Positions 42,838 to 51,082 of a DNA stretch of 64,000 nucleotides are shown here, piece after piece. Positions within the stretch are counted from its first letter, which is position 1, and each line of letters begins with the position of its first letter. The position numbers were made by a program, and so were the translations under genes. This stretch comes from Shewanella jiangmenensis (GTDB taxonomy: Bacteria; Pseudomonadota; Gammaproteobacteria; Enterobacterales; Shewanellaceae): positions 1,116,001-1,180,000 of the forward strand of contig NZ_JAHEPS010000001.1 of the NCBI RefSeq assembly GCF_018596335.1, in the 5' to 3' direction. A model generated the notes under the pieces. It was not told where the DNA came from. It saw only the letters and a list, made by a program, of their open reading frames with translations, and did no database searches.

Positions 42838-43557
42838 TCAGCAGGGGATGTACAGCCCCTTCCACGCCCGGGTCATGTGGCGTCGCCCCATGGGGCCGGG
42901 GTAACTCTCAACCCTGAACCCGGCGGCCTTGAGGTCGCGCTTGAACTGGCCGTTGGAGCAATAAGATACCAGCAGTCCCTGGTCGCTAAGCCACTGGAAA
43001 ATCGATGTGAAATTAGCTGCCGCCCACAGCTCTGGCTGCTTTTTCGGGGCAAAGGCATCGAAATACACCAGATCAAAACTGCCGGGAGCAAATTGCTGAT
43101 GTTCAAGCCTGCCACAGATTTTACGAAGACTAAGGCCGCCCACCTCACAGGCTTCATCCCAGGGCGCCAAATGGAGCGCGTTAAACAGAGATGCCAGCTC
43201 ATCATGACTGCCATAGCCGCCAAGCGCTGCGAGCTGCGAACAATAGTTAAGTGACGTGACAAGCTCAGCCGGAACCGGAAAAGGCTCAAGGGTGGTAAGG
43301 CTGACATCAAGCCCAAGCCTGCGGGCTTTTTGCGCCGTGAGCAGCACATTAAGGCCGGTGCCAAAACCCACTTCAAGGATGCGCAGCCGGGTTTGCCCCT
43401 TAGGCAACAGATATTCGCCAAGCGCAGCCATGCCGGCATCTATGTAGACATAAATGGATTCGGTCAGGGCGCCTTTAAAGACGTGGTAACTCTCATCAAG
43501 CTCCGTATTCACCAGGGTGTGGGAGCCATCGCCGGTCAATTCCAGGGTGATATTCAT
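42838..43557 (-). CDS. mnmD: tRNA U34 5-methylaminomethyl-2-thiouridine methyltransferase, stand-alone MnmD
   Basis: 239 residues equal to the N-terminal half of the bifunctional MnmC. SAM-binding motif ILEVGFGTGLNVLL (about 59-72), the family loop VYFDAFAPKKQPELW (about 165-180) and PGPMGRRHMTRAWKGLY at the end. It adds the final methyl group to the wobble uridine of certain tRNAs. The FAD oxidase half (MnmC2) is not here. Gammaproteobacteria usually carry the fused MnmC; a separate MnmD is less common. ATG 43557, weak SD. Confidence 0.85.
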   Translation of the reverse strand: MNITLELTGDGSHTLVNTELDESYHVFKGALTESIYVYIDAGMAALGEYLLPKGQTRLRILEVGFGTGLNVLLTAQKARRLGLDVSLTTLEPFPVPAELVTSLNYCSQLAALGGYGSHDELASLFNALHLAPWDEACEVGGLSLRKICGRLEHQQFAPGSFDLVYFDAFAPKKQPELWAAANFTSIFQWLSDQGLLVSYCSNGQFKRDLKAAGFRVESYPGPMGRRHMTRAWKGLYIPC

Positions 43558-43682
43558 AACGGTCTTGGCAGTAACAATAACGCGCTGATTTTAGAAAATC
43601 AGCGCGGCAAAATCCATGGCCTCACGGGCAGTATCCTTAATCATCAGTTACCTGCTGTATTGGCTTAACCCGCAGGCCACAG

Positions 43683-44870
43683 CTAGACCCACACCTGGCG
43701 CGAAAAATGCCGCTTAAGCGTAGCGTTACTCGCCGCCTCAAGTTTCCATCGACTGAGGCCATTGAAACGGCAGAACTCGTTAATGGCCTGCGCCATGGGC
43801 TCAATAAACCCAAGCAGATTGCCATCATCGTCATAGGCACAGGGCTCGAGTGTCAGGCGCTTTAAGCGCAGCAGCCCCTTGTCACGCTCAGCCTTCACAT
43901 CCAGGCGGCCGACAAAGCGGTCACGCCACAGCACGGCCAGGCAATAGTAACCAAAGCGGCGTTTCTCTTCAGGCACATAGACTTCAATCTGATAATCAAA
44001 ATCAAACCACTGCTTAAGCCTGCCGCGCTGGATAAGCAGGTTATCGAATGGATTGAGAAGCCATACCTTGTCCGGCAACTCTGGCACTGTCAGCGACGGG
44101 CTGAAATACACCTCCTCGCCCTGATGCCGAAACCTTTCAAGTTCACCCGCCAGCCGCATTTCATTGAGCATGGCGCTGACCTCGGTCTTAATCCCACTGC
44201 GAAGGTAGCAAATCGATTTGGCGCTGCCGTGGCCGTGGGCCTTAAGATAGCCGCGGATAAGATGGCGGGCATACTCAGCCGGCGTTGGCGGCTCGGCGCT
44301 GATGCCATCTGGCAACACCCGCTCGGTCAAATCAAACACCTTCTGAAAGCCGTCGCGGCGCACTACCATCAGCTCGCCTTCCATAAACAGCTGCTCCAGT
44401 GCTTTTTTGGCCGGTTTCCAATCCCACCAGGGGCCGGAGGTATGGCCCTTGCTTTCAAAATCGGCCGCCTTAAGCGGACCTTCGGCGCGAATGCGCTCAA
44501 GTACCCGCTGCATTTCCCGGCTGTCTTTCTCAAACCAGTGGCGGTCACCGCCCCGCAGCGCCAGTTTTCGCGGCAGGCTGAAGCGATAATCGTCCATCGG
44601 CAAATACGCCGCTGCGTGTGACCAATACTCGAAAATGCGTTTGTGTGCCAGCGCCTGATCCAGCGCCGCCGGCGTAAAATCGGCCATGCGGCTGTGCAGC
44701 ACATGCTGATGGGCGCGGGCCGCGACCTGAATCGAATCTATCTGCACATAACCAAGCTGTCGCACACAGGCGGCAACATCCGCAGGCGGCGCAAGAAGGC
44801 CCTGGGCTGCCAGATTGATAGCGCGCCACTCGGCGATGGAAAAGGGGCTGGACTCCATGGCGGCTGCCAT
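43683..44870 (-). CDS. YcaQ-like winged-helix DNA glycosylase family protein
   Basis: 395 residues (E. coli YcaQ 410). Conserved starting block INLAAQGLLAPP and DSIQVAARAHQHVLHSRM, then GHGSAKSICY and the LLIQRGRLKQWFDFDY block of the HTH_42 family. YcaQ/AlkX-type proteins unhook DNA interstrand crosslinks and remove alkylated bases. Start uncertain: ATG 44870 or 44858 are both near the family N-terminus; the frame continues to a TTG at 44999 and none has a strong SD. Confidence 0.8.
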   Translation of the reverse strand: MAAAMESSPFSIAEWRAINLAAQGLLAPPADVAACVRQLGYVQIDSIQVAARAHQHVLHSRMADFTPAALDQALAHKRIFEYWSHAAAYLPMDDYRFSLPRKLALRGGDRHWFEKDSREMQRVLERIRAEGPLKAADFESKGHTSGPWWDWKPAKKALEQLFMEGELMVVRRDGFQKVFDLTERVLPDGISAEPPTPAEYARHLIRGYLKAHGHGSAKSICYLRSGIKTEVSAMLNEMRLAGELERFRHQGEEVYFSPSLTVPELPDKVWLLNPFDNLLIQRGRLKQWFDFDYQIEVYVPEEKRRFGYYCLAVLWRDRFVGRLDVKAERDKGLLRLKRLTLEPCAYDDDGNLLGFIEPMAQAINEFCRFNGLSRWKLEAASNATLKRHFSRQVWV

Positions 44871-45020
44871 GTTGGAGGTGTTATGGGATGTGCGCACTGG
44901 CAGCCCTCTTCTGATTGGCTCTGTCCTTTTTAACCCGGATGCAAGGCTTTGCTGCAGGAAGGCAAGCACCATCATGGCTGGCGAGCTGAGCCTGTGCAAG
45001 CCTTAAGGAAATTGCGGCGG

Positions 45021-45767
45021 TTACCCAATAATCTGCTTGAGCTTGGCCTTGACAGAACGCCAGTGGGTCATGGGCACGGTGGGCGCCTCCTCAAGTACCC
45101 GCTCAAGCTCAATCTCCTCCAGCGTCACCACCCCACCGTGGGCCAGCAGTACCTGCTTTGGCGCAAGCACCCTGAGTTTCATCAGCGAGCTTTTGTAACG
45201 ATTGGGATAAAACAGCGGAAATGGCGGAATGTAGCGCCCCTTCACCCGCACAAGTAAATCAGCGACATACATACAGCTGGAGTCTTCGTGCAAAAGCGCC
45301 AGATCCCGGTCTGTGTGGCCGGGGCAGTGAAACACCCGCCACTCGGGGAAACCGGGCAGACGAGTATCGTCACCCAGCAGCACATCGGCACGAAGCCGGC
45401 GTGAATACCACAGCCAACGCATCGGCTTGGCCATGCGTTTGGCCACCCAGGCCGCCAGCGCCATGTCGGTAAGGTGCATAGCGATGCCATCGAGCCCACG
45501 GTACCAGTCACCGGCAACATCGGCGGCAACGATACGGGCGCCGGTTTTGCGCTTGAGGGCATGTGCGCCACCGGCATGATCGGGATGCATATGGGTCACC
45601 ACCACCAGCTTAAGCTCGCCAAGGGAGAGCTTAAGCTCTTCGCGGATAAAGCGGCACACGGTCGCCACGTCGGCGCGGCAGCAACCATCCAGCAGCACCA
45701 GCCCCTGTGGGTGCTCGGCAAGATAAATGGTTTGAATATGACCTTGAATATGGTGGAGGCGAAACAT
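45021..45767 (-). CDS. Metallo-beta-lactamase fold hydrolase
   Basis: 248 residues with the MBL zinc motif THMHPDHAGG (about 57-66), then D in GDDTRLPG, FHCPGHTDRDLALL and AHGGVV near the end. Zinc hydrolases of this kind cleave esters, thioesters or lactones, so the substrate cannot be told from sequence. No signal peptide, so probably cytoplasmic. AGGAAAAAGG directly before ATG 45767 is a good SD. Alone. Confidence 0.85.
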   Translation of the reverse strand: MFRLHHIQGHIQTIYLAEHPQGLVLLDGCCRADVATVCRFIREELKLSLGELKLVVVTHMHPDHAGGAHALKRKTGARIVAADVAGDWYRGLDGIAMHLTDMALAAWVAKRMAKPMRWLWYSRRLRADVLLGDDTRLPGFPEWRVFHCPGHTDRDLALLHEDSSCMYVADLLVRVKGRYIPPFPLFYPNRYKSSLMKLRVLAPKQVLLAHGGVVTLEEIELERVLEEAPTVPMTHWRSVKAKLKQIIG

Positions 45768-45964
45768 CCTTTTTCCTGACGAAACGAGCCCTTAGCTTAA
45801 GGCGCGCTTCGGCGTAAGCAGCCGCTGGCGTTAATGGGTGATACCCGATTATGGCCAAACTGCTCAGACCACTCAAGCTATGTGTTCAATCTTTAGTCGA
45901 GGTTTCCCGGTAAAAGCGCTATCTGCCCGCAGTGGAGCCGCTTTCTAAAGAAACAGCTGTCAAC

Positions 45965-45990
45965 AAAAAGGCCCCGCGTTGCGGGGCCTT
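45965..45990 (-). terminator. Terminator after the first amidohydrolase gene
   Basis: Stem AAGGCCCCGC / GCGGGGCCTT, loop GTT, and a minus-strand T-run. Just after the stop codon. Confidence 0.85.
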
Positions 45991-46012
45991 GGGTTAACGC
46001 CAGTCGTGATGG

Positions 46013-47821
46013 CTAGTCATGGGAGTGGTGCAGCATGCCTGCACCTATCATGGCAATACTGGCCACCTTGGCGCACTTGTCGGACGCTGCGCAGCTCTTG
46101 GACGCGGTTTGCTGGGCGCTGGCGCGGCTGTACACTGTCACGCCATCCTTGATGGTTTGCTCCACCTTGATGTCTGCGATTGTTTCTGGCTTCACTTTCA
46201 GCGGGTTTGCCGACAGCACCACCAGGTCGGCGTTCTTGCCAAGCTCCAGCGAGCCCTTGGACTTCTCTTCCTTGTACTGGGTCGCCGCCCACAGGGTTTG
46301 TGCCTTAAGGCCTTCTAGCGGGGTAACCCGCTGATCCGGGCCGATTTCGCGGCCGGTGCGGCTGATACGGTTCACGGTGGCGTAATAAACCCGCATCGAA
46401 TCTGGCAGCGCAACCGGCGCATCATGGTGGGAAGTGAAAATCATCCCAAGCTCACGGGCCCATCCTGTGGGCGAAATGTGTGATGCCCGCTCTTTACCCA
46501 GTACCGAGTCACTGTGCCAGTCGCCCCAGTAAAAGGTGTGCATCGGGAAGAAAGACGGGAAAATGCCGAGGCGATTGAAGGACTCAACCTGATCTTTTCG
46601 GGCGGTTTGCGCGTGAATAGCAACAAATCCCCGGTCGGCTTTACCGTGTTTTTTCTCACTGGCGTCAACGGCTTTAATCAGCTGATCGATGGCCGCATCA
46701 CCGTTTACGTGGGTCAGCAACTGCCAGCCATTGCGCTGTGCCAGCTCCACGTATTTGGCGGCATCTTCGTCGCTCATGCTGGCATAGCCCTTGTAGCCCG
46801 CTTTCTGGCCCTCAGGTGGCACCAGATAAGGCTCAGTCAACCAGGCGGTTTTGCCCTGAGGTGAGCCATCCAGGTTTAGCTTGGCACCGGCAACACGGAA
46901 ACCGTTCATATACACATCAGAAAGATACGGCGCTTTAATCACGCTTTGTGCCATCTGGATATCGGGATAGGCCGCCACATCCAGCTTTAACTTGCCCGTT
47001 TTGGCCACGTTGTACATGGTCTCAACCGCAGAAGGAGAGGCGCGTCCTTCCTGGGCTGTGGTGTAACCAAAACTCGCATACAACTCGATACCGGCTTTGA
47101 AGATGACTTCGTTTTCTTCCGGCTTGAGCTTGGCAAACATCGGCATCAGCGCGCCGAAAAAGGCAATTTCTTCCAGCACGCCGTTGGGGGTCTTGCCATC
47201 GGCTTCACGGCGGATTTTGCCGCCTTCCGGATCTTTACTGTCGGGAGAAAACCCGGCGAGCTCCAGCGCCTTGGTGTTGAAGGTCGCCAGATGGCCTGAC
47301 TGATGGATAATCAGCACGGGCACATCCTTTGCTACCGCATCAAGCTCCTGACGGGTAGGATGGCGCTTTTCTGCCAGCTGCGAATCATCATAACCAAAAC
47401 CCAGAATCACCCCATGGGTTTGGTTTTCCGCTTTGCCATACCAGTCTTTGAGGGTTTGCTGCAGCGAGGCGATGTCCTTCACGTCACCGTCCGGCGCAGC
47501 CAGCAGGTTGGCCGCCAGCGCCTGAATGCCGGTATTGAATACGTGGCCATGGCCATCCATAAAGCCCGGGATCAGGGTTTTTCCTGCCAAATCGACCACT
47601 TCCGTATCGGCAGACTTAAGACGCATCACCTCGTCCTTGCTGCCAAGGGCGAGAATTTTGCCATTTTTAACCGCCAGCGCTTCGACTTCGGGCTGGGCGT
47701 CGTTCACTGTCACTATGTCGCCACCGACGTAAATCAAATCGGCCATAGGTTTGGCCGGACTGGTGGCACCAGCGCCGAATGCAGTAAAGGCGATGGCAAC
47801 GGCAATCAATGAAGGTTTCAT
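46013..47821 (-). CDS. Exported amidohydrolase family 3 protein (YtcJ-like) with Cys/His-rich tail
   Basis: 602 residues. Signal peptide to about AFGAGA-TSP, then the composite TIM-barrel of Amidohydro_3: DLAGKTLIPGFMDGHGHVF holds the HxH metal pair, with LTHVNGDAA and AIHAQTARK further on. The C-terminus SCAASDKCAKVASIAM and GAGMLHHSHD is unusual and includes two Cys and three His; it may bind metal. It is probably periplasmic and could act on N-acyl or similar compounds; the substrate is unknown. A second member lies at 52470-54374. Confidence 0.88.
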   Translation of the reverse strand: MKPSLIAVAIAFTAFGAGATSPAKPMADLIYVGGDIVTVNDAQPEVEALAVKNGKILALGSKDEVMRLKSADTEVVDLAGKTLIPGFMDGHGHVFNTGIQALAANLLAAPDGDVKDIASLQQTLKDWYGKAENQTHGVILGFGYDDSQLAEKRHPTRQELDAVAKDVPVLIIHQSGHLATFNTKALELAGFSPDSKDPEGGKIRREADGKTPNGVLEEIAFFGALMPMFAKLKPEENEVIFKAGIELYASFGYTTAQEGRASPSAVETMYNVAKTGKLKLDVAAYPDIQMAQSVIKAPYLSDVYMNGFRVAGAKLNLDGSPQGKTAWLTEPYLVPPEGQKAGYKGYASMSDEDAAKYVELAQRNGWQLLTHVNGDAAIDQLIKAVDASEKKHGKADRGFVAIHAQTARKDQVESFNRLGIFPSFFPMHTFYWGDWHSDSVLGKERASHISPTGWARELGMIFTSHHDAPVALPDSMRVYYATVNRISRTGREIGPDQRVTPLEGLKAQTLWAATQYKEEKSKGSLELGKNADLVVLSANPLKVKPETIADIKVEQTIKDGVTVYSRASAQQTASKSCAASDKCAKVASIAMIGAGMLHHSHD

Positions 47822-48115
47822 GCAGGTTCCTTGTCAGTTTCTATCCACGAATTCGGTTACTTAAGCAAGATAGCAAGCACGATGCGCCTGACAATGGGAG
47901 CAAGCTGGCAATTCCTGCTATTGCAGTCAAAAGTTGTAAATGGCAACGACCCCAACTCCGGCCAAAATTTTCTTGTAAGGCAAATGTTAACTTCGTAAAG
48001 TAGCGCCGCAGTCCAATGCCCGCGTTGTTGATGATTGAGGCAAGGACACGCAATTACCATACTGCGCTCCATTCGGGGACAGGCAGTCAATCCGAAACTT
48101 TATCAGGGAACGAAC

Positions 48116-48667
48116 ATGCAACGGGGAACGCTGGTCAGTTGGCAAGCCGACAGAGGTTTTGGGTTTATCAAACCTGAACGGGAAAATGCGCCCAATGTGT
48201 TTATTCACATTTCGGTACTCAAACAGATGGCAAGGCCGCCAGAAGTCGGTGACGTTATTCTGTTTCAAACCGAAGTGCAGCCTGATGGCAAAGCCCGCGC
48301 CGCCATTGCCAGAATTGAAGGGGTTGCTGTCAAAAGCCAGCCCAAAGGCCGCGATAAGTCCGGCAACAATGTATTGACCGGGTTAATAAAGTGGGTTGCA
48401 TTAGCCGCTGTGGTTGGCTTTGCGGCGCCCAAAATTCTCCCGCTGTTGCAGCTTTGGCTAGCGCCACCAACGGAGCAGCCTGCATACATGCTGCCTGTTG
48501 CAGAATTGCCATCAACAGAGCCCGCCTTTCGCTGCGAAGGGAAAACCCACTGCAGCCAGATGCGCTCCTGTGAAGAAGCAGAATTTTATCTCGCAAATTG
48601 TCCCGGCACCGAAATGGATGGTGACCGTGATGGCATTCCCTGCGAGCGCCAACTGTGCGGTCACTGA
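48116..48667 (+). CDS. Cold-shock domain / transmembrane / excalibur domain fusion protein
   Basis: 183 residues. N-terminal cold-shock domain (1-70, RNP-like GFGFI at 14-18 and NVFIH at 27-31), one long hydrophobic segment (about 85-116), then a C-terminal excalibur domain (about 137-183) with DGDRDGIPCE, the typical DxDxDGxxC calcium-binding motif, plus six Cys that can pair. Known proteobacterial relatives fuse a cold-shock domain to membrane segments. SD GGGAA is nine bases before ATG 48116; the longer frame upstream is not needed. RNA or DNA is presumably bound in the cytoplasm and calcium outside. Confidence 0.85.
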   Translation: MQRGTLVSWQADRGFGFIKPERENAPNVFIHISVLKQMARPPEVGDVILFQTEVQPDGKARAAIARIEGVAVKSQPKGRDKSGNNVLTGLIKWVALAAVVGFAAPKILPLLQLWLAPPTEQPAYMLPVAELPSTEPAFRCEGKTHCSQMRSCEEAEFYLANCPGTEMDGDRDGIPCERQLCGH

Positions 48668-48681
48668 GCCCGTTGTGGAAG

Positions 48682-48723
48682 CACCTATCAAAAAGGCGCC
48701 TGATGGCGCCTTTTTGATAGGTG
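48682..48723. terminator. Long perfect inverted repeat, bidirectional terminator
   Basis: A 19-bp perfect stem (CACCTATCAAAAAGGCGCC and its complement) with loop TGAT, 15 bases after the fusion gene and 21 bases from the end of the DUF4124 gene on the opposite strand. Confidence 0.8.
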
Positions 48724-48743
48724 ATAACGGCCCAAACTGAGAG

Positions 48744-49376
48744 TTAAAAACACGGCCCCTTGCGTAGATACTGATAGCCAATGCCGTTAAACAGGGTCAG
48801 GGTGCTGCCGTTAAACTCGGTGACTTCCCAATCACCTATCAGCTTATTTTGCGACAGGATTTTTACCCCATCGAGGCGATAGTCGCTGAAAACTTCCTGC
48901 TCGGCGTTATAGGCAGATTTCAGGCTGTAAGAAAGCTGGCGGTAATCCTTAAAATGCCACATGGCGGGGTCATCGTCCTGATAGCGGTTCTTGCCATCTT
49001 TGCTTTGGGCAAAGGCGCACCAGAGCCCGAGTAAATTCTCGCGGCTTACACGCGCGCCTGCCCCCGGTGGCAGAGACTTGCTTGGAGCCGTGGCTTTAAG
49101 CTGCGGATGACGGCGCTTGTCCGTCATATCGACCTTGTGTTCAACTTCGCCCGCGCGGCATATGTTGTCCTGAAAACTCACCTTGCCATCGGCTCCTATG
49201 CAGCGAAAAACTTCAGCTCGGGTGGGTGTTGAAACAAGCAGTACTGCAAGTGCCACAATCAGCGACACCATCGACAATAGAGCTGGCAACACGGCAGACA
49301 GCATTACAGGCAACACTCTGGTCCTCTGAATTGCTATCAAGCCAGCGGCGCTGCAGCAATCAAGGTGTCGGGTCAT
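48744..49376 (-). CDS. DUF4124-domain envelope protein
   Basis: 210 residues. An N-terminal hydrophobic stretch (about 26-50) with cleavage possible near TRA-EVF, then the DUF4124 motif (EVFRCIGADGKVSFQDNICRAGEV, about 54-77) typical of small envelope proteins. The remainder (about 110-210) has no known domain and ends in LRKGPCF. Start ATG 49376 has AAGGAG. Stands alone in the accessory region. Function unknown. Confidence 0.75.
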   Translation of the reverse strand: MTRHLDCCSAAGLIAIQRTRVLPVMLSAVLPALLSMVSLIVALAVLLVSTPTRAEVFRCIGADGKVSFQDNICRAGEVEHKVDMTDKRRHPQLKATAPSKSLPPGAGARVSRENLLGLWCAFAQSKDGKNRYQDDDPAMWHFKDYRQLSYSLKSAYNAEQEVFSDYRLDGVKILSQNKLIGDWEVTEFNGSTLTLFNGIGYQYLRKGPCF

Positions 49377-49540
49377 GTAACTCTCCTTAAAGGGATGCCG
49401 ATCAACAATCCCGGCTGTTATACCACGGCCACAAGCGCATTCCTCAGCGCATCATGCACAAGTTCATCAGGCGCAAGCTCATATAAAGGAGCGCATTTCG
49501 GGAGCACATTCTCGGCGCAATTAGTTCAATAGCAGGCAGC

Positions 49541-49780
49541 TCAGTCCCGGCCGTTTACCCGGCGCCACAGCCAGACGATGCCATGCAATCCAAGCAGCCC
49601 GCTCCATGCCAGGCAAAAGAACAGCAGCGCAATCGCGCCGACGCTGCGGGGATTATCTGCAAACAGCCAGTACCAAACAGGCCAGCCGACAAGGCAAAGG
49701 CCGCTCAGCATCAGCATGCATTGACGGCAGCGGCCAAGCTTTTGCCGGAAAACAGAAGATGTGCAGTTATCGCAGGCCAT
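49541..49780 (-). CDS. Small membrane protein with two CxxC motifs (DUF3624-like)
   Basis: 79 residues: CDNC near the start and CRQC at about residues 18-21, together a possible zinc ribbon, and then two membrane helices (about 25-42 and 47-70). Resembles DUF3624 of Vibrio and Shewanella by eye. Function unknown. ATG 49780 (MACDNC). Confidence 0.7.
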   Translation of the reverse strand: MACDNCTSSVFRQKLGRCRQCMLMLSGLCLVGWPVWYWLFADNPRSVGAIALLFFCLAWSGLLGLHGIVWLWRRVNGRD

Positions 49781-50073
49781 GACGGCGTCATTCAGTCCTT
49801 ATCATCGAAAGCGGCTCGGGAGAAGCTTGCCCCTGTGCTACATTATTGCGCCTGACTATCGCCACATTAACCTCCGGGGTTTATGGGTGACCTTGTCACA
49901 GCAGGGCCGACTTGGCACGCCGGGGAGCAGGCTCGCAAGCTAAACCAAGATTATCACCTTTGGAATGAGTAACATAAAACCTTTGCCTTCTCAAAACAGG
50001 CAATAAAAATTGCCAATTCAAAACCAAAATAGCCACTCAAAACAGCTACTCAAACCAGGAGTTGCGTTATCCA

Positions 50074-50769
50074 ATGAATCACTCGCTGCCGCTACTCTTT
50101 AGTTTTCGCCGCTGCCCCTATGCCATGCGTGCCCGGATGGCGCTTATTCTCTGCCGGGTGCAGGTAAAGGTGCTGGAGATAAGCCTTAAAGCCAAACCAG
50201 CAGCGCTGGTTGCGGCCAATCCCAGGGGCACTGTGCCTGTACTGCTGATGCCGGATGGCAGTGCACTGTGCGAGAGCCTTGAGATAATGCTGTGGGCAAG
50301 CGCGCAAACGGCAGACTCGACAATGAAGGCTCAACTTCGCACCAATGAGGCGGCCGCGCTCGCCCTTATCAAACGAAACGACAGCGACTTCAAGCCCTGG
50401 CTTGATAAGTACAAGTATTTCGACCGCCACCCTGAGCACAGCCAGCAATATTATCGCGAGCAGGCAGGCGAGTTTTTGACCGAGCTTGAGCAGTCGCTTT
50501 TGCAAACGCCCTGGCTGCTCGGTGACAAGCCAGGCCTGGCTGATATCGGGATTTTTCCTTTTGTACGCCAGTTTGCGGCGGTGGACAGCAACTGGTTTGC
50601 CACTGCGCCCTACCCGGCGCTGCGCCAATGGCTCGAGCGCCTGCTGGCAACGCCGGCTTTTGATGCTTGTATGTACAAGTATCCCGAAAGCCCTGAAGCA
50701 GAAAACACCGAAGCCCAGAAAGATGAAGCCCAAAATAGCAAAGTGCAGCTGCTCAAGCTGCCGGACTGA
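50074..50769 (+). CDS. Glutathione S-transferase-like protein
   Basis: 231 residues. Thioredoxin-fold N-terminal domain with CPYA at about residues 14-17 (FSFRRCPYAMRARMAL), NPRGTVPVL and CESLEI, and an all-helical C-terminal domain (WLLGDKPGLADIGIFPF). The N-terminal Cys is glutaredoxin-like, so it could be a GST of the Omega or Grx2 kind. The C-terminus has a charged tail rich in Glu and Lys. ATG 50074 has AGGAG 13 bases upstream; a TTG at 50062 is in frame. Confidence 0.8.
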   Translation: MNHSLPLLFSFRRCPYAMRARMALILCRVQVKVLEISLKAKPAALVAANPRGTVPVLLMPDGSALCESLEIMLWASAQTADSTMKAQLRTNEAAALALIKRNDSDFKPWLDKYKYFDRHPEHSQQYYREQAGEFLTELEQSLLQTPWLLGDKPGLADIGIFPFVRQFAAVDSNWFATAPYPALRQWLERLLATPAFDACMYKYPESPEAENTEAQKDEAQNSKVQLLKLPD

Positions 50770-51082
50770 GTTTGAGCTTGCACCGCCCAAGCTATTTCAG
50801 CACTCAGCGGCAGCACCAGACACAAAAAAGCCCGCGTCATTTGATGCGGGCTTTTACTTTACCAGAATGAAAAAGGGCCCTTGCGGGCCCCGGGTTCAAC
50901 TGACAACGCCTTTTGCGGGCCTTGACCGACGTTCTGTCGGAGAGAGGCGACCGGGGGAGTGAACATAGTAGCTTTAAACAAACGCTATGAACTGGACACC
51001 TTCCCACGCCGGTCAATTGGCCCCGAAGGGCCGGGCTTCGCATCCGGTGAGCTGTCACCTCACCCTAAACTGTGTCAGCAGC
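50770..51082. other. Intergenic region, GC-rich hairpins, possible dispersed repeat
   Basis: A 313-base gap between the GST-like gene and ompA. It has an AAAAGCCCGC / GCGGGCTTTT terminator hairpin (50826-50855), GGGCCC repeats at 50876-50891, a CCGAC / GTCGG stem (50926-50940), and GGCCCcgaaGGGCC near 51020-51031. No convincing gene. The strong local hairpins look like a repeated intergenic element or small RNA; not tested. Confidence 0.45.
50824..50857. terminator. Terminator after the GST-like gene
   Basis: Stem AAAAGCCCGC / GCGGGCTTTT with a ten-base loop, 55 bases after the stop. Confidence 0.75.

Noticed and set aside
50486..50962. 158-residue ORF across the end of the GST-like gene and the hairpin region
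   Set aside because: Different frame from the GST gene; its last part only translates the terminator and hairpin region.
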